Shown: in pieces, positions 55,126 to 62,470 of the stretch
Layout of the letters: every line of letters begins with the position of its first letter
Position numbering within the stretch: the first letter of the stretch is position 1
Origin: an uncultured Lachnospiraceae bacterium
GTDB lineage: Bacteria; Bacillota; Clostridia; Lachnospirales; Lachnospiraceae
Reading direction: 5' to 3'
Length of the DNA: 64,000 nt
NCBI GenBank assembly: GCA_910583965.1
Contig: CAJUAE010000004.1
Location: forward strand, 1-64,000
Translations under genes and position numbers: made by a program
Notes under the pieces: model-generated
Told to the model about the DNA's origin: nothing
The model's database searches: none
Seen by the model: the letters and a program-made list of their open reading frames with translations, nothing else

Positions 55126-57351
55126 ATGATTATCGTAAATGAACAGGAAAAGGTATTTCATCTGAACAATGGACGAATCAGCTATCTATTTTATGTTATG
55201 GAGAGTGGGCAACTTGGCCATCTGTACTTTGGCAAAGCACTAACCCAAAAAGGCAGTTATTTGCATATGGTAGAAAAGGTGCATCGCCCTATGACAACCT
55301 ACATAACAGAAGGGGATCTTTACACTTCCTATGAGCATCTGCGACAGGAATATCCTTGTTATGGCACTTCAGATTATCGTTATCCCGCCATGGAAATTCA
55401 AGGAGGAGACGGAAGTCGTATCTGTAAGCTGGAATATCAGCGATATAGAATTATCAATGGGAAAAAGCTCTTACCTGGATTGCCAGCCACTTATGTGGAG
55501 GATGAAAGTGAGGCTTCTACAGTTGAGATTGTTATGCGGGATTCAAAATATGCACTGGAAGTTGTTTTTTCCTATAGTATTTTTCGTGATTTTGATGCAA
55601 TTGCTAGGAGTGTTCAACTTGTCAATCACGGAAAAGAAGCATTGCTTGTGAATCGAGCAATGAGCATGAGTATTGACTTTCCAGACGCGGCGTTTCAGAG
55701 TGTACAATTGTCGGGTGCGTGGGCGCGGGAGCGATATGTTCATGTGCGCGATTTACAGCCAGGAATTACTGCTGTGTCCAGTATGCGTGGAAATTCTTCT
55801 CATCAGCACAATCCGTTTTTGGCGCTAAAACGTAAAAATACTACAGAACAGAGCGGTGAGGCATATGGATTTAGTCTGATTTACAGTGGTAATTTTCTCG
55901 CGCAAGCGGAGGTGGATAATTATCAGGTACTGCGTGTGATGCTAGGTATCAATCCTTTTGGCTTTCAGTGGAAACTTGATGCAGCGGCTAATTTTACAAC
56001 ACCTGAAGCAGTTATGGTATATTCTAATGCTGGATTAAATGGCATGAGTCAGCAGTTCCATCGTCTGTATCAAAATCGACTGGTACGGGGATATTGGCGA
56101 GACAGAGAGCGACCAGTTCTTATTAACAATTGGGAAGCAACACAGTTTGACTATGTGGAGGAAGATTTAATCCGTTTTGCCACAAAGGCAAAGGAATGCG
56201 ATATTGAACTGTTTGTGTTGGATGATGGTTGGTTTGGGGCGCGCAATGACGACAAACGCGGACTTGGTGACTGGAAGGCAAACACACAAAAATTGCCCAA
56301 TGGAATTGAGGGACTTTCTAAACGGATAGAAGCACTTGGCATGAAATTTGGATTGTGGTTTGAACCGGAAATGGTCAATAAAGACAGCGACTTTTTTAGG
56401 ATGCATCCAGATTATATTATCGCAACACCAGAGCGCAGTGTTTCCCACGGAAGAAATCAATTTGTTCTTGATTTCTCGCGCAGGGAAGTAGTGGATGCAA
56501 TATATGAACAGATGTACACATTGCTATCAAAGGCAAAGATTAGTTATATTAAATGGGATATGAACCGTTCGATCAGCGAGTGTTATTCAAAGGCATATCA
56601 CTCCGATCAGCAAGGAGAAATTTTTCATCGATATATTTTGGGTGTTTATGATTTGCATGAGCGTTTGATACAGGCATTTCCAAGTTTGTTGATTGAGTCT
56701 TGCGCAAGCGGAGGCGGACGGTTTGACGCGGGGATGCTTTACTATGCACCGCAGGGGTGGGTATCTGATGACTCTGACGCGATTGAACGGTTAAAAATTC
56801 AATATGGAACCAGTTTGGTTTACCCTTTAAGCTGTATGGGAGCGCATGTCTCTGCCTGCCCAAATGAACAGGTGGGACGTCAAACACCACTTGAGACACG
56901 AGGAAATGTGGCATTTACGGGCGCGTTTGGCTATGAGCTTGACTTAAATAAACTAAGTGTTAATGAAATTGAAACCGTGAAAAAACAGGTTGCTTTTTAT
57001 AAAGAAAACAGAAATTTTATCGCCAAAAGTGATTTTTATCGATTATGCAGCCCTTTTGAGACAAATTTTGCTGCATGGGAGGCAGTAGCGCCCGATGGAA
57101 AACGGGCGCTTGTGACTGTAACTCGTATACTGAGTGAGATTAATGGTCCTTATAGACGTCTGCCCCTTTGTGGACTATTGCCAGAACAGCAATATCATAT
57201 CAAGAGTCAATATTTATCTTACAATGCATATGGCGATGAGCTAATGCAATATGGAATGATACTAGAAGATAAATCTTCCGGACAAATTATTGATGGAAGT
57301 GGTGGCTGCCAAGACTTTCGGTCAGTGTTGTATGAGATTACAGCGGTGTAG
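55126..57351 (+). CDS. GH36 alpha-galactosidase
   Basis: A 741-residue cytoplasmic enzyme. ATG 55126 is preferred over ATG 55120, because AAGGAG lies 9 bases away. N-terminal beta-sandwich (1-320), TIM barrel (about 330-650) with DDGWFGARND, nucleophile Asp478 in KWDMNRS and acid/base Asp548 in SDDSDAIERL, and a C-terminal sandwich. The two catalytic positions equal those I recall for Geobacillus GH36 enzymes, supporting the start. It cleaves raffinose-type and galactomannan-derived galactosides. The 3' end overlaps the convergent AraC gene by 14 bases. Confidence 0.95.
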   Translation: MIIVNEQEKVFHLNNGRISYLFYVMESGQLGHLYFGKALTQKGSYLHMVEKVHRPMTTYITEGDLYTSYEHLRQEYPCYGTSDYRYPAMEIQGGDGSRICKLEYQRYRIINGKKLLPGLPATYVEDESEASTVEIVMRDSKYALEVVFSYSIFRDFDAIARSVQLVNHGKEALLVNRAMSMSIDFPDAAFQSVQLSGAWARERYVHVRDLQPGITAVSSMRGNSSHQHNPFLALKRKNTTEQSGEAYGFSLIYSGNFLAQAEVDNYQVLRVMLGINPFGFQWKLDAAANFTTPEAVMVYSNAGLNGMSQQFHRLYQNRLVRGYWRDRERPVLINNWEATQFDYVEEDLIRFATKAKECDIELFVLDDGWFGARNDDKRGLGDWKANTQKLPNGIEGLSKRIEALGMKFGLWFEPEMVNKDSDFFRMHPDYIIATPERSVSHGRNQFVLDFSRREVVDAIYEQMYTLLSKAKISYIKWDMNRSISECYSKAYHSDQQGEIFHRYILGVYDLHERLIQAFPSLLIESCASGGGRFDAGMLYYAPQGWVSDDSDAIERLKIQYGTSLVYPLSCMGAHVSACPNEQVGRQTPLETRGNVAFTGAFGYELDLNKLSVNEIETVKKQVAFYKENRNFIAKSDFYRLCSPFETNFAAWEAVAPDGKRALVTVTRILSEINGPYRRLPLCGLLPEQQYHIKSQYLSYNAYGDELMQYGMILEDKSSGQIIDGSGGCQDFRSVLYEITAV

Positions 57352-58231
57352 GAATGCTGGTATCATGTTCTGAGAAAGGATTAGATTTCTTGCGGTTATC
57401 ATCACTTTTGGACTGTTCTTGTATTCGATATTTGCTGGGAGAAAGTCCTGTGAGCTGCCGGAATGCCTTACAGAAGGATTCGGGCGTCTGATATCCACAG
57501 GAGAAAGCAATACTGGCAATAGAAAGCTGTGTCATAGAGAGCAGATGTGCAGCTTTGGTAAGCCAGAATGTCTGTAGATATTTTAGGGGAGATTGTCCTG
57601 TGTGCTCCTTAAACAAGGTGCTTAGATAACTTCTGTTTAGTCCAATATAACGGGCAATATCTTCAATTTGCAGTGGTTCGCTATAGTGGTTTTGAATATA
57701 ACGTATGGCATGGGCAATATATACATTTTCCTTGGGTGCACAGTGTGCTTTGTCTTTGTTTGTCTTGGCGAGACAGGAAAAAAAGAGATAGAGCATTGCC
57801 ATTTGACGATATTGGTCATCAGAGCTGGCATTGTTGTGCTGTAACATATCCATCACGTACTTTTCGGGGTGTTGGTCCTCACTACAGGTAAAGATAGGAA
57901 AATCTTGGCAGAGGCCAAAAGTGTTGAGCATCTTCTTTGCTTTCTTTCCTGAGAAACCCACCCAAACATAAGTCCATGGGGCTGTGGCATCAGACATATA
58001 TACCGTCTGATAGTCGGGTTCAATAAGAAAACCTTGCCCTTTTGTAAGTTGATAACAATTGCCATTGACATAAAATTCACCCTGTCCATCCAAGATATAG
58101 TGAATGAGATAAAAACTACGAACAGCAGGTCCATATTTGTGACAGGGTTTTGTGACAGAGTAACCAAAGTTGTTGATATGAAGATCTTCGACTTCCATTG
58201 TAGGAAATTCGACAAAATATGAATTTTCCAT
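57338..58231 (-). CDS. AraC-family regulator, probably of the alpha-galactosidase
   Basis: A 297-residue protein started at 58231 (CGGAGG upstream). The cupin domain (1-150) shows IHYILDGQGEFYVNG and FLIEPDYQ. The DNA-binding domain (about 185-285) shows LQIEDIARYIGLNRSYLSTLFKEHTG and IASIAFSCGYQTPESFCKAFRQLTGLSPSKYR. This is the type seen next to GH36 genes (MsmR-like). It is convergent with the alpha-galactosidase. Confidence 0.9.
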   Translation of the reverse strand: MENSYFVEFPTMEVEDLHINNFGYSVTKPCHKYGPAVRSFYLIHYILDGQGEFYVNGNCYQLTKGQGFLIEPDYQTVYMSDATAPWTYVWVGFSGKKAKKMLNTFGLCQDFPIFTCSEDQHPEKYVMDMLQHNNASSDDQYRQMAMLYLFFSCLAKTNKDKAHCAPKENVYIAHAIRYIQNHYSEPLQIEDIARYIGLNRSYLSTLFKEHTGQSPLKYLQTFWLTKAAHLLSMTQLSIASIAFSCGYQTPESFCKAFRQLTGLSPSKYRIQEQSKSDDNRKKSNPFSEHDTSIPTPL

Positions 58232-58382
58232 AGGCAACCTCCGCTTCGTCAATGTTGTTAACAGATTTAGTTTACCATTGCACAGTATATATTTCAATTA
58301 GATTTTAATAAGACAAATTTTTATAGTATATTCAGGTTACTTTTGCAATACATTCAGAGAATATTTTAGACAGAAAATAAAA

Positions 58383-58496
58383 CATCCTGATTTGTACGCC
58401 TGCTGAAGCAGGCAGATGGGAGTTCGTGTGAAATTAAAATTTCACCATCCTGATTTGTACGCCTGCTGAAGCAGGCAGATGGGAGTTCGTGTGAAA
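58383..58496 (+). repeat. Two identical 51-bp direct repeats in a leader region
   Basis: 58383-58433 and 58446-58496 are identical, separated by 12 bases that close a palindrome (GTGAAATT-aa-AATTTCAC). Each unit has a perfect GCCTGC-TGAA-GCAGGC hairpin followed by AGATGGGAG and GTGTGAAA. They are partial units of the structured leader described at 58489-58587. The stretch 58232-58382 before them is AT-rich; no other feature was seen there. Confidence 0.85.
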
Positions 58497-58587
58497 AATC
58501 GTTCTAAGGCAGCAAAAGACACTGCCTTAGAACGATTAAGTTTCACATTGTCTATTTGAGCCGACAAAGGCGGCAGGGAGGGTTAAA
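58489..58587 (+). promoter_or_regulatory. Conserved structured leader, copy B (before YczE-like gene)
   Basis: GTGTGAAA (58489-58496) pairs with TTTCAC (58541-58546). Between them a perfect 16-bp stem (58497-58512 with 58522-58537) contains AAGGCAG. Then come CTATTTGAGCCG, a short GCCG/CGGC hairpin, and GGGAGG, which is the ribosome site of the next gene. The same order occurs at 62364-62470 before the chemotaxis receptor. No known riboswitch was matched. Confidence 0.65.
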
Positions 58588-59253
58588 ATGAAACAGGTTA
58601 ATATAAAATCCTATCTGATGCGGGGACTAGCAGTAGTCATTGGTATTTTTATGGTGGGAATTGCAGTTGGGTTTTTTAAGATTGTGGAGATGGGGGCAGA
58701 CCCATTTACAGCGATGAACACAGGGATTAGTGGAATGATTGGAATGCAGTTTGGCACATTGCAGTTGATTGTGAATGCCTTGATATTGGTTCTTGTGTTT
58801 GCATTCAAAAGGCAATTTATTGGATTTGGAACAATTTTTAATATGGTTTTTGTGGGATACACAGCAGATTTTATTATGTGGCTACTAGCGAAATTTCAGA
58901 TTACATTTGACACGTGGCCGGTTCGGATTCTTTTGTTGATTTTTGCAGCGCTTTTAATTTGTATTGGAGATGCGCTTTACATCTCTGCGGATATGGGAAT
59001 GTCACCTTATGATGCAGCGGGGTATATTGTAGAGACACTGACTGGAAAGAAAATTTCATTTCGCATTGCAAGAATTATTCTGGATATTGTTTGTGTTGGC
59101 ATTGGATTTGTGACAGGAATGCAAGTGGGAATTGAGTGGAAAATTATTGGTATCGGAACGGTAATTCTTGCATTCTGTACAGGGCCATTGATACAATTTT
59201 TTCGCGTGCATTGGAGCGATAAATTACTGGCGCCATACAAAAAAACAAATTAA
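58588..59253 (+). CDS. YczE/YitT-like integral membrane protein
   Basis: A 221-residue protein with five hydrophobic segments (about 10-30, 50-72, 78-100, 108-130, 150-195). The sequence GFFKIVEMGADPFTAMNTGISG near the start and ISADMGMSPYDAAGYIV in the second half form an internal duplication typical of YczE-type proteins. The molecular role of this family is not known to me. Its ribosome site is the GGGAGG of the structured leader. Confidence 0.85.
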   Translation: MKQVNIKSYLMRGLAVVIGIFMVGIAVGFFKIVEMGADPFTAMNTGISGMIGMQFGTLQLIVNALILVLVFAFKRQFIGFGTIFNMVFVGYTADFIMWLLAKFQITFDTWPVRILLLIFAALLICIGDALYISADMGMSPYDAAGYIVETLTGKKISFRIARIILDIVCVGIGFVTGMQVGIEWKIIGIGTVILAFCTGPLIQFFRVHWSDKLLAPYKKTN

Positions 59254-59285
59254 AGTTTCTGTGATACATAAGACACGCTTATTAT

Positions 59286-59330
59286 GTAGCGAGTGGGGGA
59301 AAACAACTTCCCTTACTCGCTTAATTATTA
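59286..59330. repeat. Second hairpin of the dispersed repeat, copy 8
   Basis: AGCGAGTGGGGGAA and TTCCCTTACTCGCT are the second-hairpin arms of the family, here alone between convergent genes. It may also act as a terminator for either gene, although the T-run is broken (TTAATTATTATT). Confidence 0.65.
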
Positions 59331-59376
59331 TTATAACAAATTATTTAATAATATATTGTTTCTGGTGTAGTACCAA

Positions 59377-60018
59377 TCAGGCGATATAGCAATACATAAA
59401 GATAAAATGACAGATACTTCCGCCCATTACAAACAGATGAAAAATCTCATGCGAACCAAAGTATTTGTGAAGGGAGTTAAATAAGGGCAACTTGAGTGCA
59501 TAGATGATTCCGCCGATTGTATAGATAATTCCACCAGCCAAAAGCCAGCCAAAAGCCGCGTGTGGTAATGTGTTCCATAATGTTCCAAATACAAGTAGAC
59601 ACAGCCAACCCATAGCAATATAGAGAATAGAAGAAAACCATTTTGGGCAGGTAATCCACAATGCTTTTATGAACATTCCAACAATAGCAACACCCCACAC
59701 AAGCGCTAAGAGTGAATAACCTATTTTGCCATTAAGTACAATCAGACAGACTGGAGTATAGGAGCCTGCAATCAACACAAAAATCATCATGTGATCAATT
59801 TTTTGAAAAATCTGTAAAATTCGCCCAGTGACATTAATACTATGATAAAGTGCACTTGCACCATACAATAAAATCATACTTGCGACAAAGACTGCAAGTG
59901 CAAGTGTTGTCAGACCACTATGTGCTTTCATAATGAGTGGAGAGGCGGCGATTGCCGCCATAAGGCAAGCGATAAAATGTGTGATGGCGCTTCCGGGTTC
60001 TCTGATAGTTAGCTGCAT
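59377..60018 (-). CDS. Hemolysin III family (PAQR-type) membrane protein
   Basis: A 213-residue protein with seven TM helices. Starts near EPGSAITHFIA, has ALYHSI (His/Ser metal motif) at about 56-61, FQKIDHMMIFVLIAGSYTPV around 72-91, and GSHEIFHLFVMGGSICHF at the C-terminus. These His/Asp positions form the zinc site of the family. Ribosome site GGAGGAGC. The upstream 240-base gap to 60257 is AT-rich and holds no clear feature. Confidence 0.93.
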   Translation of the reverse strand: MQLTIREPGSAITHFIACLMAAIAASPLIMKAHSGLTTLALAVFVASMILLYGASALYHSINVTGRILQIFQKIDHMMIFVLIAGSYTPVCLIVLNGKIGYSLLALVWGVAIVGMFIKALWITCPKWFSSILYIAMGWLCLLVFGTLWNTLPHAAFGWLLAGGIIYTIGGIIYALKLPLFNSLHKYFGSHEIFHLFVMGGSICHFIFMYCYIA

Positions 60019-60257
60019 AAGTTGCTCCTCCTTTACATAACCTTCTATAAAATGCTTGTATTAATATACAATACAAGAAATGTCGAAGATAGATTGACAA
60101 TGAAAATAATTTTAAAATAGAGTTTGATAAAAGATAATGTAGTATTTAAAACTACATGTTGCTAAGAACTATACTACTACTTATAATATCCGTTGTCAAT
60201 TAATTTATGTAAAAGAATGTCAGATTTAATAACAACTCAGTGCAGTATTTTGCACTA

Positions 60258-60524
60258 TTAATCTTCTTCAATCACATGGATTTCGAGATAGTCAAAATCA
60301 ATATCTTCTACAAAATTATCAGAAAAGAAACGGGTTTTATCATGTTTTTTGAAATCCGCAATGTTAGAATCCAACCAGATTGGTTTGCCAAGGTCAAACG
60401 CATAACAAACTTTCTCAAGCGCATCAAATACCTTGTGCGTGCGTGTCTCAGAGCGGTTGTCACAGATGACAGTATCTTGAAGCAGATGATTGTCTTTAAA
60501 GGTTCTTGCCCATAGTCGAAACAT
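60258..60524 (-). CDS. Small conserved hypothetical protein, 88 residues
   Basis: Starts at 60524 after AAGGAG. MFRLWARTFKDNHLL..., IWLDSNIADFKKHDKTRF and the acidic end DFDYLEIHVIEED match a short family I recall from Lachnospiraceae genomes without function. Strand-helix-strand composition, no membrane segment. Likely a single-gene unit. Confidence 0.75.
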   Translation of the reverse strand: MFRLWARTFKDNHLLQDTVICDNRSETRTHKVFDALEKVCYAFDLGKPIWLDSNIADFKKHDKTRFFSDNFVEDIDFDYLEIHVIEED

Positions 60525-60936
60525 TGTAATTCTCCTTACAGTATAATTTTGTTGTGGTATATAACTCTATAAAAATAAAAAGTCCATAAAATGAGGAGTG
60601 CCCCGATACATTAAAAATGTACCGAGGCTATTATGAAAAAATTTATCTATGTGTAATGAAAACACTACGTTGTAATTAATTCGATAATAAAATATTACCA
60701 TTGAATTATGAATAAAATATGAACAAAGTGTTAGTATATTGTGAATATGCATATTTACAATATAAAATAATTTGTCTAAGTATACAAAATATACAAAATT
60801 GGAGTGTGAGTAGAAATTTCTAGACTAATTTTTTTCAAAGCTTTTGGTTGTAAGCGAAGAAATTTAATGGTATCATAAATTGAAGAAATACAGAAGGATT
60901 GAGAAATTGGTTCGTTGGAAAGGTGCGGTTTAGACG
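60525..60936. other. Divergent intergenic region with a 28-bp palindrome
   Basis: 412 bases, strongly AT-rich. An imperfect hairpin lies at 60600-60630 (GCCCCGATACAT against ATGTACCGAGGC). A 28-bp palindrome lies at 60736-60763 (ATATTGTGAATATGC and its partner, one G-T mismatch). A short tandem TATACAAAA-TATACAAAA follows at about 60780-60797. The palindrome is placed as an operator for either divergent gene. Confidence 0.45.
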
Positions 60937-61572
60937 ATGGATAATTTTATGGATAAGCTTGCGCAGAAGTTCAGTGCACAGGAAATGATTAAGGCAAATT
61001 CCCAAGCGGAAGCGGAGGAGTTGCAACGATTACAATTGCAGGTCTCAGAATACGAGAAGATTTTGCAAGAGATGAGAAAACTAAATTATAAAAATACAGA
61101 ACTTGCAGAGAAACTAGAGCTGATGATTGGTGAGAATGCTGGAAAAATCCAAAGTATGAAAGAAGATGAACAGCAGTTGATTGCGGCGCTGCGCGATTTG
61201 ACGGATGAACAGACAAGAAATCGGGAGGCAGAGATTGCAAGAAAGGCAGAGGAGCGGTTAGAGCGAGAACAGACACAGGTACAACAGAAACAGATAGATA
61301 TTTCCGCAATAACAGACCTGTTGGAAAATAAATTTCAGAAATCAGATGATTTTGTACATAAGGAGAATGTTAAAGTATATAGAAATGTACAAGCAGTTGT
61401 TGTCGACGAGATTAAGCGCTGCATAGAAAGTTTACAAGAAGATAGAGACGAATTAAAAAAGATGTTGGATGCAAAGTTGAAAAAGATTATGATTCTCAGT
61501 GGGATTTCTGTGGCAGCTGCTTTGACAAGTGTCGTTTTGTGGGCTTTAATGATGACTGGAGTGATAAAGTAA
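60937..61572 (+). CDS. Coiled-coil protein with a C-terminal membrane anchor
   Basis: A 211-residue protein. Residues 1-190 are almost entirely helical and charged, with heptad patterns at about 20-110 (EAEELQRLQLQVSEYEKILQEM) and 160-185. One TM helix at the end (about 187-207) would tail-anchor it with the coil in the cytoplasm. No family function recognised. It lies 9 bases before the flavin reductase gene and may be co-transcribed. Confidence 0.75.
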   Translation: MDNFMDKLAQKFSAQEMIKANSQAEAEELQRLQLQVSEYEKILQEMRKLNYKNTELAEKLELMIGENAGKIQSMKEDEQQLIAALRDLTDEQTRNREAEIARKAEERLEREQTQVQQKQIDISAITDLLENKFQKSDDFVHKENVKVYRNVQAVVVDEIKRCIESLQEDRDELKKMLDAKLKKIMILSGISVAAALTSVVLWALMMTGVIK

Positions 61573-61581
61573 GGAGAAAGT

Positions 61582-62148
61582 ATGGCAAAGATTTCGTTTA
61601 AACCTGGGAATATGCTTTATCCACTTCCTGTGGTGATGGTGAGTGTGGCGGACAGACAAGGAAACGCCAATATTATAACCATTGCATGGGCAGGGACAAT
61701 ATGCACCAATCCGCCAATGGTCAATATTGCGGTGCGGCCATCGCGATACTCGCATTCCATGCTTAAAGAGACTGGAGAGTTCGTTATCAATTTGACGACG
61801 AAGGAACTTGCATATGCAACAGATTACTGTGGAGTGCAAAGTGGCAGGGAAGTTGACAAGTGGAAGGAAACAGGACTTACACCAATTGCTTCTGAGGTAG
61901 TGAAGGCTCCAGCAATCGCAGAGAGTCCAGTGAATATTGAGTGTAGTGTTGTAAAGATAGAAAGACTTGGATCACATGATTTGTTTACAGCAGAAGTGAA
62001 AGCAGTTCATGTGGATGCGCATTATATGGATGCGCAAGGAAGTTTTCATCTTGAGCAAGCACAACCGATTGTGTACAGCCATGGAGCTTATTACGCTCTT
62101 GGTAAGCAATTGGGTAAGTTTGGATATAGTGTGCAGAAGAAGTCTTGA
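61582..62148 (+). CDS. Flavin reductase-like FMN-binding protein
   Basis: A 188-residue protein with ribosome site AAGGAGA. Split-barrel flavin reductase signatures are present: LYPLPVVMVSVADRQGNANIITIAW, PPMVNIAVRPSRYSH, GEFVINLTTKELAYATDYCGV and IECSVVKIERLGSHDLFTAEV. It binds FMN and probably uses NAD(P)H. A strong terminator follows. Confidence 0.92.
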   Translation: MAKISFKPGNMLYPLPVVMVSVADRQGNANIITIAWAGTICTNPPMVNIAVRPSRYSHSMLKETGEFVINLTTKELAYATDYCGVQSGREVDKWKETGLTPIASEVVKAPAIAESPVNIECSVVKIERLGSHDLFTAEVKAVHVDAHYMDAQGSFHLEQAQPIVYSHGAYYALGKQLGKFGYSVQKKS

Positions 62149-62181
62149 TAAGAAAGGTGAAAACTTTTATAGGATAGAAAG

Positions 62182-62230
62182 AGGTCGCATTAGATTTTTC
62201 TTTAAGGAAAAATTTAGTGTGACTTTTTTT
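62182..62230 (+). terminator. Intrinsic terminator after the flavin reductase
   Basis: A 19-pair stem (62182-62200 with 62207-62225) containing several G-T pairs and no true mismatch, loop TTTAAG, then seven T. Confidence 0.9.
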
Positions 62231-62363
62231 GCCCTATGGTATTTGTTGATGACAGATATTAGACAGATATAGCAATTTGAATAAAAATTTACTACTTTTT
62301 GCTGAAAGATTGCAATTTTTCAACAAAAGAGATAAAATATTATTAACAAAGAGCAAGAGGATA

Positions 62364-62470
62364 GTGTGAAGTGTAATCCTTCTAAGCTAATAAAAGGCAC
62401 TGCCTAAGAAAGATTAAGTTTCACACGATTACTATTTGTGCCGTCATTTGGCGGCGGAATGGAGATTAAA
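62364..62470 (+). promoter_or_regulatory. Conserved structured leader, copy C (before chemotaxis receptor)
   Basis: GTGTGAA (62364-62370) pairs with TTTCACAC (62419-62426). An inner stem uses AATC/GATT and TTCT/AGAA. CACTGCCTAAG and AGATTAAGTTTCACA repeat copy B nearly letter for letter. CTATTTGTGCCG, a GCCG/CGGC hairpin, and ATGGAG (ribosome site) follow. The stretch 62231-62363 before it is AT-rich with no clear feature. Confidence 0.65.

Noticed and set aside
58383..58496. CRISPR array (two identical 51-bp repeats with a 12-bp spacer)
   Set aside because: Only two units, the spacer is far too short and is itself palindromic, and no cas genes are present.
58489..58587. c-di-GMP riboswitch or sigma-D promoter (GCCGACAA) before the YczE-like gene and chemotaxis receptor
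   Set aside because: The GEMM core sequences are missing. The GCCG motif lies inside a hairpin just before the ribosome site and the distance to TAAG is about 20 bases, too long for a sigma-D promoter.
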